35,407 bases of DNA from Desulfobulbus sp. (GTDB taxonomy: Bacteria > Desulfobacterota > Desulfobulbia > Desulfobulbales > Desulfobulbaceae). Below the pieces are notes generated by a model that had not been told where the DNA came from, ran no database searches, and saw nothing but the letters and a program-made list of their open reading frames with translations. Positions within the stretch are counted from its first letter, which is position 1. Each line of letters begins with the position of its first letter. Shown here in pieces: positions 1-9,131 of the stretch. The stretch is from positions 1 to 35,407 of the forward strand of contig JAGODN010000001.1 in assembly GCA_017998195.1 (NCBI GenBank). The letters are read 5' to 3'. Both the position numbers and the translations under genes were made by a program.

Positions 1-1
1 G

Positions 2-712
2 GAGATGGTCATCTCCGAGATCACCATGGCCCGCCTCAACCAGGCCAACGTGCTCGCCCATTTCTCCCATTCCGGGGTGGACGACATGGCGGACAACACC
101 TGCCATTTCGGCATCAACAACTTCTTCGCCGACAACGGCCTGGCCGAGCACGACCGCACCCGGCTCTACTTCCCGGCCGACGCCCTGCAGTTGGAGGCCA
201 TCCTGCGCCGGGTGTTCCCTGAGCCGGGCCTGCGCTTCGTCTACTCCACCCGCTCGGGCACGCCCTTCATCCTCGACGAGCAGGGCAACCGGCGCTTCGG
301 CGAGGGCTACACCTTCACCCCGGACACGGACGAGGTCATCCGGCCGGGACGCGACGGCTGGATCGTCAGCTACGGCGAGATGCTCTACCGCTGCCTGCAC
401 GTGGTCGAATTGCTCCGCGAGGAGGGGGTGGAGATCGGCCTGGTGAACAAGCCGGTGCTGAACGTGGTCGACGAGGCCATGCTCGCCACCCTGGGCACGA
501 GCCCGATGGTGCTGGTGGTCGAGACCCAGAACGTACGCACCGGCCTGGGCAGCCGCTTCGGCAGCTGGCTGCTCGAGCGCGGTTACGCCCCGAAATTCGG
601 CTTCATGGGCAGTTGGAAGGACGGTCAGGGCGGCCTGGGCGAACAGATCCCCTACCAGGGACTGGGCACTGAGGCCATCCGCGAGCGGGTGCTGCAGCTC
701 TGCCAGGGCTGA
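2..712 (+). CDS. transketolase-like protein, C-terminal part (5' truncated by window edge)
   Basis: The reading frame is open to the first base, so the gene begins upstream and only the last 236 codons are here. The visible part looks like the second half of a transketolase pyrimidine-binding domain followed by the transketolase C-terminal domain. The latter starts around VIRPGRDGWIVSYGEM and contains the motif GLVNKPVLNVVDE. Transketolases transfer two-carbon ketol units with thiamine diphosphate in the pentose phosphate pathway. The segment HFSHSGVDDMADNTCHFGIN sits where classical enzymes have a THDSIGxGEDGPTHQP-type loop, so this is a divergent branch, and a related two-domain enzyme such as a DXS-like protein cannot be excluded. 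The catalytic glutamate and the diphosphate-binding domain would lie outside the window. A strong terminator follows 40 bases after the stop. Confidence 0.7.
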   Translation, partial: EMVISEITMARLNQANVLAHFSHSGVDDMADNTCHFGINNFFADNGLAEHDRTRLYFPADALQLEAILRRVFPEPGLRFVYSTRSGTPFILDEQGNRRFGEGYTFTPDTDEVIRPGRDGWIVSYGEMLYRCLHVVELLREEGVEIGLVNKPVLNVVDEAMLATLGTSPMVLVVETQNVRTGLGSRFGSWLLERGYAPKFGFMGSWKDGQGGLGEQIPYQGLGTEAIRERVLQLCQG

Positions 713-752
713 ACGCGACCAAACTCCCGCAGCGGGAGGCACACACAAAAAC

Positions 753-788
753 AACCGGGGCGTCCACGCGGGACGCCCCGGTTTTTTT
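753..788 (+). terminator. intrinsic terminator of the transketolase-like gene
   Basis: A perfect 13-bp stem (753-765 with 771-783) with a 5-base loop is followed by a run of seven T. An A-rich tract lies just before the stem, so it could also work on the minus strand. It separates the plus-strand gene from convergent pckG. Confidence 0.9.
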
Positions 789-802
789 GTGCCGGGTGCC
801 AA

Positions 803-836
803 CAAAAAAGCCCCCGGCTGGCAGCCTGCCGGGGGC
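803..836 (-). terminator. intrinsic terminator of pckG
   Basis: A perfect 9-bp GC stem (810-818 with 828-836) is followed, read on the minus strand, by CTTTTTTGTT. It lies 27 bases past the pckG stop codon. Together with the hairpin at 753-788 it makes a double terminator between convergent genes. Confidence 0.85.
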
Positions 837-862
837 GAACGACACGGTGGCGGGGTGGACGC

Positions 863-2797
863 TCAGAGATCCTGCGGTTTGACGATGGCGCCCCTGGCCG
901 CCTTGAGCGCCAGCAGGCCGGCCTTCTGTTCCTCGTAGATCGCGAACAGCCGTGCCGAGGCGCCCGGCTCCTTGCGCCAGGCGGCCTCCTGGAGGTCGAT
1001 GCGGGCGATGATGTTGTCGATGTAGAGGGAGAACTGCATGGTGTACAGCGATTCCGGGTACTCCTTGCTGATCTTGCTCGTGAACAGCTGCTTCAGGTCC
1101 GCGTATTTCGGGATCAGGCCGATGGGCGTGGCGATCGCCTGGACGTCACCGTGGGCGTACAATTCGAGCCAGCCCAGCCAGACATGCACGTCGCGCTTCT
1201 CGCCGAGCAGCCCCTTGCCGCTGCCGCCCCGCTCCTCGTGGGTGAGGAAGTAGTTGAGGCCGGCCATGACCGGTCTGCGGGTCAGGCGCGGGTTGTTGTA
1301 GAAATCGAGTTGGGCCTGCAGGTAATCGGTGAGCTGGCAGGCGACGAAGGGCGAGTTGGCCCAGGGCTGGCGGTTGACGCCGCTGGCGCCGATCTCGGCC
1401 GCGGTCGCCTTGGAGACGATGGAGGCGCCGATGGCCACGCCCCCGTCCGGGGTGCGGGCCACCCATATGGGCGGCATGGTGTTGCTGTCCCGGCCGGAAT
1501 AGGTGATCACCTCGATGACCAGGCCGGTCGGGTCGGCGTTGGCCGCCTCGTTGTGGTTGCCCACGGCCGCGCATTTCAGGGTGCAGCGCGAGTTGGGGTG
1601 GGACATGGGCACGTCGGTCATGTCGCGGGTCCAGGCGCCCTGGAAATTGATGCCCCGCTCCGGGACCGGTTCCCCGTCGCCGGTCCAGCGCGGTTTGCCG
1701 TCCGGATCGACGAGCACGTTGGAGAAGATCACCTCGGTGCCGGGCTGGCGCAGGCACTGCATCAGGTAGGGGTCGCCCTCCTGGTTGACGTCGGCGATGA
1801 TGCCGAAGATACCGATCTCCGGGTTGACCGCGCGCAGGGTGCCGTCGTCGCCGATCCACATCTGGGCGAGGTCGTCGCCGATGAAGTTGCTGCCCACCAT
1901 GGCCGTGGTGGTCTTGCCGCAGCCCGAGGGCGCGGCGCCGGCGAAGTAGGTGGTGCGCCCGCCCGGGCCGGTCATGCCGGTGATGAACATGTGCTCGGAC
2001 AACTCCTCGCCGTGGTGCCGGTAGATGGCCGTGTCCGAGGCGAAGCGGTGGTTGCCCTTCTTCATCAACAGCGTGTTGCCGGCATAGGTGCAGAAGGTGG
2101 AGAAGGTGGTCTGCCAGCTGCGGTCCATGTAGATGCGGGCCTTGGGGACGTCCTCGGAGCGGTTGGGTCCCTGGGCGTGGACGTTGGTGAAGAACTCGCC
2201 GCGGCGGGCGATCTCGGCGTCGAAGTCGGCGAAGCAGTTGCGGTAGAGGAGTTCCGCCGAGTGGAGCACGTAGGTGGAACTGGAGATCTCGATGGCCGGG
2301 ATGGCGGCCCTGGCCCCCACCGGGCCGCGGCTGTAGAAGCCGACGAACATGGTCATGCCGCGCATGATGCCGCGCATGTGCTCGCGCACGTAGGCGTGGG
2401 ACTCGTCGCGCAGTTCCTTCTTGGCCAGCGAGGACACCTGCTCGTCCGGGTTGGCGATGTAGAAGGTCTGGTCGACCATGCGGCCCTGGTCCTCGGGCAG
2501 GTCGAAGTGGATGGTGTGGCCGGGCATGGCGAGCTTCGCCTCCTCGCCTTTTTCCAGGCTCAGGGCCCGCACCGCGGCGCAGTCGGCCTCGCTGCCGGTG
2601 TGGATGAACACCCGCTCCGGGTCGCACATGGCGATGGCGTTGGCGATCTTGAGCAGCGCCTCCTCGTTGGTGATCGTGCCCAGCCGGGCGAGATGCTCCG
2701 GGTCGAGCCGTCGGGCGAACAGTTGCCGTGCCTCGGCGATGGTGGAAACCCCGCCAACCGCCGCCAGGATATCAACGCCTTTTCTGAAATCCAACAT
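863..2797 (-). CDS. pckG: phosphoenolpyruvate carboxykinase, GTP-dependent type
   Basis: This 644-residue protein matches the GTP-type PEPCK family, which interconverts oxaloacetate and PEP using GTP or GDP with Mn2+/Mg2+ in the cytoplasm. The nucleotide-binding P-loop is at about 287-300 (GAAPSGCGKTTTAM), followed by an acidic kinase-2-like segment GDDLAQMWIGDD (307-318). Family members usually read PSACGKTNLAM at the P-loop, so this enzyme belongs to a divergent branch and is slightly longer than the common size of about 600-620 residues. The start codon has GGAGG four bases upstream (2802-2806). The gene lies downstream of pyruvate kinase on the same strand but has its own candidate promoter and a leader with a terminator-like hairpin. 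Whether it runs toward gluconeogenesis or anaplerosis cannot be told from sequence. Confidence 0.93.
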   Translation of the reverse strand: MLDFRKGVDILAAVGGVSTIAEARQLFARRLDPEHLARLGTITNEEALLKIANAIAMCDPERVFIHTGSEADCAAVRALSLEKGEEAKLAMPGHTIHFDLPEDQGRMVDQTFYIANPDEQVSSLAKKELRDESHAYVREHMRGIMRGMTMFVGFYSRGPVGARAAIPAIEISSSTYVLHSAELLYRNCFADFDAEIARRGEFFTNVHAQGPNRSEDVPKARIYMDRSWQTTFSTFCTYAGNTLLMKKGNHRFASDTAIYRHHGEELSEHMFITGMTGPGGRTTYFAGAAPSGCGKTTTAMVGSNFIGDDLAQMWIGDDGTLRAVNPEIGIFGIIADVNQEGDPYLMQCLRQPGTEVIFSNVLVDPDGKPRWTGDGEPVPERGINFQGAWTRDMTDVPMSHPNSRCTLKCAAVGNHNEAANADPTGLVIEVITYSGRDSNTMPPIWVARTPDGGVAIGASIVSKATAAEIGASGVNRQPWANSPFVACQLTDYLQAQLDFYNNPRLTRRPVMAGLNYFLTHEERGGSGKGLLGEKRDVHVWLGWLELYAHGDVQAIATPIGLIPKYADLKQLFTSKISKEYPESLYTMQFSLYIDNIIARIDLQEAAWRKEPGASARLFAIYEEQKAGLLALKAARGAIVKPQDL

Positions 2798-2837
2798 CCT
2801 GCCTCCGTGGGGTGTCCCCCGTTCGATAAAAGGAAAG

Positions 2838-2859
2838 AAGAAAAACTGCCGCGCGGCAG
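2838..2859 (-). terminator. terminator-like hairpin in the pckG leader (possible attenuator)
   Basis: The self-complementary 14-mer CTGCCGCGCGGCAG (2846-2859) is followed on the minus strand by TTTTTCTTC and further pyrimidines. It lies 114 bases past the pyruvate kinase stop and about 50 bases before the pckG start. It also lies downstream of the candidate pckG promoter at 2889-2917. It could therefore end pyk read-through, attenuate pckG transcription, or both. The stem is short (5 bp with a 4-base loop). Confidence 0.5.
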
Positions 2860-2888
2860 CTGTTTACAGATGAACGACCACTCATTAT

Positions 2889-2917
2889 TTATTAGCTCGC
2901 TTTTTACGAATAGGCAA
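2889..2917 (-). promoter_or_regulatory. candidate sigma-70-type promoter of pckG
   Basis: On the minus strand TTGCCT (2912-2917) and TAATAA (2889-2894) are separated by exactly 17 bases within a locally A+T-rich stretch that contrasts with the GC-rich surroundings. The predicted start, near 2882, gives a leader of about 85 bases that contains the hairpin at 2846-2859. Confidence 0.5.
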
Positions 2918-2972
2918 ACAGGAATCGTTCTCCTTTGGGTTTTTCAACGGACCTGTGACCGGGCCGCCGGGC

Positions 2973-4418
<1,446 letters not shown>

Positions 4419-4472
4419 GCGGACTCCAGTTCGGGTTGGGGCGGAAGAGGTGGAAGAGGCAGAGGGCGGCGG

Positions 4473-4889
4473 CTAGAGCCGCTGCATGAGGTCGCCGAGG
4501 GTGTCGTCCTGCATGTGCGCACGCAGGTGGTCGTCGATGGGCACGGCCCGGCCGGCATCGTCGATCTTGACGTAGACGATGCGGGTCGAGCAGACGATCT
4601 CCTCAAGTTCCTTGGTGAAATCGAAGCGCCGGGCCTCGACGTTGATGGTCAGCGAACTGGTGCCGAGGTGGTGGATGCGGGCGTAGATGCGGACGTGGTG
4701 GCTGATCTTCACCGGCCGCCGGAAACGGACCTCGTCCATCTTCAGGGTGACCATGTTGGGGGTGCGGCAGAGGTAGCCGGCAAAGGCGGCGCCGGCCTCG
4801 TCCAGCCAGGAGAGCATGGCCCCGCCGAAGAGATTGCCGTTGTAGCCGATTTCGCTGGCCCGGCAGATTTTGGTGGCAACGTAGTGCAT
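4473..4889 (-). CDS. hotdog-fold acyl-CoA thioesterase, YciA-like
   Basis: The 138-residue product has the hotdog thioesterase pattern of the YciA/acyl-CoA hydrolase family: an N-terminal strand, then GYNGNLFGGAMLSWLDEAGAAF (about 15-36), where the Asp of LDEA is the usual catalytic acid, then V-x-FRRPVKISHHVRIYARI (about 53-72). Such enzymes hydrolyse acyl-CoA thioesters in the cytoplasm; the substrate cannot be deduced. The start was set at MHYVATK because family proteins begin close to this point. The longer open frame upstream overlaps the radA leader and has no family-like sequence. A weak AGGA lies seven bases before the ATG. Pyruvate kinase follows after 54 bases on the same strand. 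Confidence 0.85.
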   Translation of the reverse strand: MHYVATKICRASEIGYNGNLFGGAMLSWLDEAGAAFAGYLCRTPNMVTLKMDEVRFRRPVKISHHVRIYARIHHLGTSSLTINVEARRFDFTKELEEIVCSTRIVYVKIDDAGRAVPIDDHLRAHMQDDTLGDLMQRL

Positions 4890-4954
4890 GGGATGTCCTG
4901 TGTGGTCTCCGGGCGCTGCCGCCCGGGCGCGGGTGCGGTCGGTCGGCGCTGCCC

Positions 4955-4983
4955 TTGCGCGGCGACAGGCCGCACGGTATAAG
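4955..4983 (+). promoter_or_regulatory. candidate promoter of radA
   Basis: TTGCGC (4955-4960) and TATAAG (4978-4983) are separated by 17 bases in the intergenic space between the divergent thioesterase gene and radA. The predicted transcript would start near 4990 with a leader of about 120 bases. Confidence 0.45.
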
Positions 4984-5109
4984 AGGCATGATACTCCAAG
5001 CCCTGCAAACATTTCCATGGGAAAACCATGGAAAACGGGCGTGTGGCCCGGCCCGGCGGTAGTTGTCCCGCCTGTCGGCCGTTTTCCTTCCCTGTTGACC
5101 CGGATACCG

Positions 5110-6480
5110 ATGCAGCCCGCCAGGAAAGAAACCACCCGGTTCGTCTGCGGCCAGTGCGGCTTTGCCAGCCGCAAATGGCTCGGCCGCTGCCCGGACTGCG
5201 GCGCCTGGGACAGCCTCGCCGAGGAGCGGCAGGTGGCCGCGGCCCGCCCCGGCCGGCCCGCGGCCACGGTCCAGCCGCTGGTCGCGGCCGACGGCGGCGA
5301 GGAGGGCGAACGGCTCGTCTCCGGCATCGCCGAGATGGACCGGGTGCTGGGCGGCGGTATCGTCCCCGGCTCGCTGGTGCTCATCGGCGGTGATCCGGGC
5401 ATCGGCAAGTCCACCCTGATCCTGCAGCTGCTCAGCTCGCTGGCCGCCCGCCAGCACCAGGTGCTCTATGTGACCGGCGAGGAGTCGGTGCGCCAGATCC
5501 GCATGCGCGCCGGCCGCCTCGCCATCGGCGAGCGGGAGATCTTCGTGTCCACCGAGAACTGCGTCGAGGCGGTGGTCGACCTCGCCCGGCAGCTGCGGCC
5601 GGCGCTCCTGGCGGTGGACTCGATCCAGACCGTGTTCAGCGAGGAGGTGGGCTCGGCCCCGGGCTCGGTCACCCAGGTGCGCGAGGCCACCGCCCGCCTG
5701 CTGCAGCTGGCCAAGTCGACCCACCTGCCGATCCTGCTCGTCGGCCACGTCACCAAGGACGGCGCCATCGCCGGGCCGCGGGTGCTCGAGCACATGGTGG
5801 ACACGGTGCTCTACTTCGAGGGTGACCGCGGCCAGGTGTTCCGCATCCTGCGCACGGTCAAGAACCGCTTCGGCTCGACCAACGAGATCGGCGTGTTCGA
5901 GATGCAGGAGCGCGGCCTGGTCGGCGTGGACAACCCCTCGGCCCTGTTCCTGGCCGAGCGGCCGGTGAACGTGCCCGGCTCGGTGGTGCTGCCGAGCGTC
6001 GAGGGCACCCGGCCGATCCTGGTCGAGGTGCAGGCCCTGGTCAGCCGCTCGAGCCTGGGCACGGCCCGGCGCACGGCCATCGGCGCCGACCCGCAGCGGC
6101 TGGCCCTGCTCACCGCGGTGCTCGAGAAGAAGCTCGGGGTCACCCTGTTCGACCACGACATCTTCCTCAACGTCGCCGGCGGCATCCGCATCGTCGAGCC
6201 GGCCCTGGACCTGGGCGTGGTCGCGGCCTTGTTGTCGAGCTTCTTCGAGAAGCCCATCGACCCGGCCACCGTGGTCTGCGGCGAGGTCGGCCTGGCCGGC
6301 GAGGTGCGGGCCGTGGGCCAGATGGAGATGCGGTTGCGCGAGGCGGGCCGGCTCGGCTTCGGCACCTTCCTCATGCCCGAGTCGGCCGGCCGTCAGCTCA
6401 CCGGCAAGGCGGCGCAGGGCGTGCAGGTGATCGCGGTGCGCACCGTGGCCGACCTGGCGGAGCGGCTGTTCCGCTCCTGA
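5110..6480 (+). CDS. radA: DNA repair protein RadA
   Basis: This 456-residue protein is a full-length RadA (Sms), a RecA-related hexameric helicase that promotes branch migration and processing of recombination intermediates. Domains in order are a C4 zinc finger (C13, C16, C27, C30), a RecA-like ATPase with Walker A GGDPGIGKST (about 93-102), the RadA signature KNRFG (251-255), and a C-terminal Lon-like domain (about 280-456). The start at MQPARKETTRFVC matches the usual short N-terminus before the zinc finger, although no clear ribosome-binding site precedes it. An in-frame ATG at 5017 is the alternative. It is divergent from the thioesterase/pyk unit and convergent with the next gene, with no obvious terminator in the 22-base gap. 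Confidence 0.97.
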   Translation: MQPARKETTRFVCGQCGFASRKWLGRCPDCGAWDSLAEERQVAAARPGRPAATVQPLVAADGGEEGERLVSGIAEMDRVLGGGIVPGSLVLIGGDPGIGKSTLILQLLSSLAARQHQVLYVTGEESVRQIRMRAGRLAIGEREIFVSTENCVEAVVDLARQLRPALLAVDSIQTVFSEEVGSAPGSVTQVREATARLLQLAKSTHLPILLVGHVTKDGAIAGPRVLEHMVDTVLYFEGDRGQVFRILRTVKNRFGSTNEIGVFEMQERGLVGVDNPSALFLAERPVNVPGSVVLPSVEGTRPILVEVQALVSRSSLGTARRTAIGADPQRLALLTAVLEKKLGVTLFDHDIFLNVAGGIRIVEPALDLGVVAALLSSFFEKPIDPATVVCGEVGLAGEVRAVGQMEMRLREAGRLGFGTFLMPESAGRQLTGKAAQGVQVIAVRTVADLAERLFRS

Positions 6481-6502
6481 AGGGCCTGGGCCACGACCGC
6501 GG

Positions 6503-7009
6503 TCAGTCGTCGGTGCGCTCGAGGATGGGCAAAAATCGCTCCAGGTAGTCGCCGCTCATTACGCCGAGTCGGACCGCACTCTGGGCGGACAGGGTGGCGA
6601 AATCGCCGCGGGCCCGGGTGCAGAGGGTCTCCCCCATGTGCACTTCACCGTGCACCACCACCTGGCGATCGGAGGGCCGCTCGGCGATGGTGCCGATCAC
6701 GACCAGTTCCCGGCCCACGTACACCGGCTTGAGGAAGTCCACGGTGATGGTCCGGGTGACGGCGATCTTCTTGAGCAGGTGGATGGCGGTCCAGCCCATG
6801 ACCTCGTCGAGCATGGTGCTGAGGATGCCGCCGTGCACGGTCCGGTCCCAGCCGGCCATGGCCGCGGGCACGGTCACGAAGGAACAGAGCTGGTGGCCGT
6901 CGCTCTGAAACTCCATGTGCAGACCGATCGGGTTGGTCGCGCCGCAGCCGAAACAGGTCTGATCCTGGGCGTTGTCGATTTTTTTCAGGCGGGCGCGGTC
7001 GATGGTCAT
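6503..7009 (-). CDS. PaaI-family hotdog thioesterase
   Basis: The 168-residue protein belongs to the PaaI/YbgC-like hotdog thioesterases. The core motif TVHGGILSTMLDEVMGW (57-73) has the HGG turn and the acidic residue used in thioester hydrolysis. An N-terminal CFGCGATNPIGLHM block (19-32) is typical of one PaaI subfamily, which keeps a Cys-x-x-Cys there. The natural substrate is unknown. The start at MTIDRARLKK has GAGGAG ten bases upstream, and the longer open frame is not supported. The gene diverges from the HDOD gene. It is the second small thioesterase flanking radA, but the two are of different subfamilies and not duplicates. Confidence 0.85.
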   Translation of the reverse strand: MTIDRARLKKIDNAQDQTCFGCGATNPIGLHMEFQSDGHQLCSFVTVPAAMAGWDRTVHGGILSTMLDEVMGWTAIHLLKKIAVTRTITVDFLKPVYVGRELVVIGTIAERPSDRQVVVHGEVHMGETLCTRARGDFATLSAQSAVRLGVMSGDYLERFLPILERTDD

Positions 7010-7175
7010 GGGCTGGTTGCTCCTCGGTGCACAAAAATAGGTGGGCCGGCGGACCCGGATGTCGGCATGCATAGCATATTTGACCGGCCTTGCCAACCCG
7101 GCGGCCCCGACGCGACAGGCATCGCCGGGCCGACGCCAGCGCCTGGCCGGAAGGGGCGGAGAGCCCGAGGGAGTG

Positions 7176-8051
7176 ATGAACGAGCACAATCAAACCATGA
7201 TGCAGAGGCAGATGGACAGCTTTCCCGTGCTGCCGGTCACGGTGGCGCAGATCCTGCGCGTCACCGGCGACCCCGAGAGTTCGGCCGCGGACCTGATGGC
7301 GGCGCTCTTGCCCGACCAGTCGCTGTGCGCCACCGTGCTCAAACTGGCCAACTCGGCCCTGTTCGGCCGGCCCCGGCGGGTGGACTCGCTCCAGGCGGCG
7401 ATCATGGTGCTCGGCTTCAACCGGGTGCAGTCCATCGCCCTGGTCAAGGCCATGCTCAACACCTTCAGCGACCTGGGCTCCGGCAGTGCACCCGAGGTCG
7501 AGCGGTTCTGGGAGCACGCCTTTCTCGCCGCCATGGCGGCCAACCACATGGCCCGGGATCTGGGGCTGGGACTCGGCGCCTCGTTCATGGCCGGCCTGCT
7601 CCACGACCTCGGCAAACTGGTCCTGCTGCAGACCTTTGGCGACGACTACCTGGCCGGTCGCTGGCTGAACCGCTGCACCGGCGAAGGGGACCTTGCTGCC
7701 GAGCGGCTGGCCTTCGGGTTCGATCACGCCGCCGTGGGCGGGCGACTGCTCGGCCAGTGGCAGTTTCCACGCAACCTGGTGGCCGCCGCCGCGGGCCACC
7801 ATCTGCCCGACCAGGCGGACCCTGACCCGTTGCTTGTCCAGGTCGTGCACCTGGCCGACCTGATGGCGCATCGCTGCCAGGACGAGCATTTCGGGGCGCT
7901 CGTGCCGCACCGGGACGCCGCGGCCGAGGTTCCGCCAGGCTGGCGCGAGACCGGCGTACCCGCACATGACGAGCAGTTCCGCCTCTGGTACGACTGGCTG
8001 CGCGACAACCGCGAACGCTCCGTCGAGGTGCGCGACCTGCTCACCACCTGA
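7176..8051 (+). CDS. HDOD domain protein
   Basis: The 291-residue protein carries an HDOD domain over most of its length (about 10-215), with the conserved HD pair at 143-144 in GLLHDLGKLVLLQ. HDOD proteins are non-catalytic relatives of HD phosphohydrolases that often act in signalling, chemotaxis or stress responses; no partner domain (GGDEF, EAL or receiver) is present here. GAGGGAG lies immediately upstream of the ATG at 7176, and a GTG three bases earlier is also possible. The nitroreductase gene follows 87 bases later on the same strand. The specific role is unknown. Confidence 0.85.
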   Translation: MNEHNQTMMQRQMDSFPVLPVTVAQILRVTGDPESSAADLMAALLPDQSLCATVLKLANSALFGRPRRVDSLQAAIMVLGFNRVQSIALVKAMLNTFSDLGSGSAPEVERFWEHAFLAAMAANHMARDLGLGLGASFMAGLLHDLGKLVLLQTFGDDYLAGRWLNRCTGEGDLAAERLAFGFDHAAVGGRLLGQWQFPRNLVAAAAGHHLPDQADPDPLLVQVVHLADLMAHRCQDEHFGALVPHRDAAAEVPPGWRETGVPAHDEQFRLWYDWLRDNRERSVEVRDLLTT

Positions 8052-8138
8052 TGCCTCTCCTGCCCGGTGCGGACAGGAGGCCGGCACCTCGAGGACACCA
8101 CCGGGCCAGCCTGTCCGGCCGCCCTTCCAGGAGTGGAC

Positions 8139-8681
8139 ATGGACTTTTCCCGATTGATCACCCGCCGGCAAAGCGTCCGGAAGTATGCCGATCGGCAGGT
8201 ACCCGAGGAACTGCTCGAGCACCTGGTCGAAGCGGTGCGGCTGTCGCCCTCGGCGAGCAACTCCCAGCCCTGGCGCCTGATCCTGGTGACCGAGCCCGCG
8301 CTCAAGGACCGGGTGGCGCGAGCCACCTTCAGCCGCCTGGTCAGCTTCAACCGGTTCGCGGTGCAGGCGCCGGTACTCGCCGTGCTTGTCGTGGAGAAGG
8401 CGAAGGTGATCACCCAGATCGGCGGGCGGCTCAAGGACCGGGATTTTCCGCTCATCGACATCGGCATCGCCGCGGCCCACTTCTGCCTGCAGGCCACGGA
8501 CCTGGGACTGGGCACCTGCATGCTCGGGTGGTTCGACGAGCCGCGAATCAGGGAGATGCTGCACATCCCGGCGGACAGGCGGATCGGCTTGGTCATCACC
8601 CTCGGCTACGCGGCAGAAGGGCAAATCCGACCGAAACAGCGCAAAAGCGCAAGCCTGATGTGCAGCCGCAACAGCTACTGA
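8139..8681 (+). CDS. nitroreductase-family FMN oxidoreductase
   Basis: The 180-residue protein shows the nitroreductase fold: an N-terminal RRQSVRKYADRQV block (about 9-21) that contacts FMN phosphate, SPSASNSQPW (36-45), and a C-terminal GLGTCMLGWFDE segment. These enzymes use FMN and NAD(P)H to reduce nitro compounds, quinones or flavins; the substrate cannot be predicted. AGGAG sits five bases before the ATG, which fixes the start. A strong bidirectional terminator lies about 170 bases downstream. No coding signal was found in 8682-8853. Confidence 0.9.
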   Translation: MDFSRLITRRQSVRKYADRQVPEELLEHLVEAVRLSPSASNSQPWRLILVTEPALKDRVARATFSRLVSFNRFAVQAPVLAVLVVEKAKVITQIGGRLKDRDFPLIDIGIAAAHFCLQATDLGLGTCMLGWFDEPRIREMLHIPADRRIGLVITLGYAAEGQIRPKQRKSASLMCSRNSY

Positions 8682-8853
8682 GGGACCGTGCCGCAAGCGA
8701 GGCCCCGCCCCCTGCGTTCAGGCTGGTGCTGGCCGACCACGCCGGGGTCCGTCTGATCGTGGGGGCTGGCGCCATCCCGGGAGAAATCGGCCAAGCCCAT
8801 GGTGCGATCACGATCGATTCCCCCCAGCCGGGGGCGGGTTCGCCATTGACACG

Positions 8854-8891
8854 AAAAAAGGGCTTACCGGGGAACCGGTAAGCCCTTTTTT
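8854..8891. terminator. bidirectional intrinsic terminator
   Basis: A perfect 17-bp stem (8854-8870 with 8875-8891) has a GGAA tetraloop and is bordered by six A on one side and six T on the other. It can end transcription of the nitroreductase gene on the plus strand and of tRNA-Pro on the minus strand. Confidence 0.93.
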
Positions 8892-8908
8892 CAGGCATGG
8901 GATCGTAC

Positions 8909-8986
8909 TGGTCGGGGCGGGGCGATTCGAACGCCCGACCTCCTGCTCCCAAGGCAGGCGCGCTAACCAGGCTGCGCTACGCCCCG
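8909..8986 (-). tRNA. tRNA-Pro (anticodon TGG)
   Basis: The minus strand folds into a complete cloverleaf of 78 bases. It has a perfect 7-bp acceptor stem (CGGGGCG with CGCCCCG), a D-stem GCGC/GCGC, and an anticodon stem CCTGC/GCAGG around loop CTTGGGA, giving anticodon TGG. The T-arm contains GTTCGAAT, and the 3' CCA is encoded. A bidirectional terminator follows at once. Confidence 0.97.
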
Positions 8987-9018
8987 ACACGGTTGTTGGG
9001 CTGTTGAGGAAGGCGAAA

Positions 9019-9047
9019 TTTCTACACTATCGATGGTGGTGTTGCAA
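9019..9047 (-). promoter_or_regulatory. candidate promoter of tRNA-Pro
   Basis: On the minus strand TTGCAA (9042-9047) and TAGAAA (9019-9024) are 17 bases apart, about 33 bases before the mature tRNA 5' end. The motif match is moderate. Confidence 0.4.
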
Positions 9048-9131
9048 CTCTTTTCCCGGACGGTCGCCGGGCCTGCCGGCCGCAGCGGGTCCGGCCGCGA
9101 TCGGATCGAAAGCGAGACAGCCGGCCCCCAA

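Noticed and set aside
724..738. Small hairpin CTCCCG-CAG-CGGGAG before the first terminator
   Set aside because: It has no T-run and lies 15 bases before a much stronger terminator, so it was not called separately.
4473..6480. Two thioesterases flanking radA as a duplicated pair
   Set aside because: They belong to different hotdog subfamilies (YciA-like and PaaI-like) with distinct motifs, so recent duplication is not supported.
8682..8853. Possible small gene or regulatory RNA after the nitroreductase
   Set aside because: Short frames here lack ribosome-binding sites and protein-like composition, and no stable conserved structure was visible apart from the terminator that follows.
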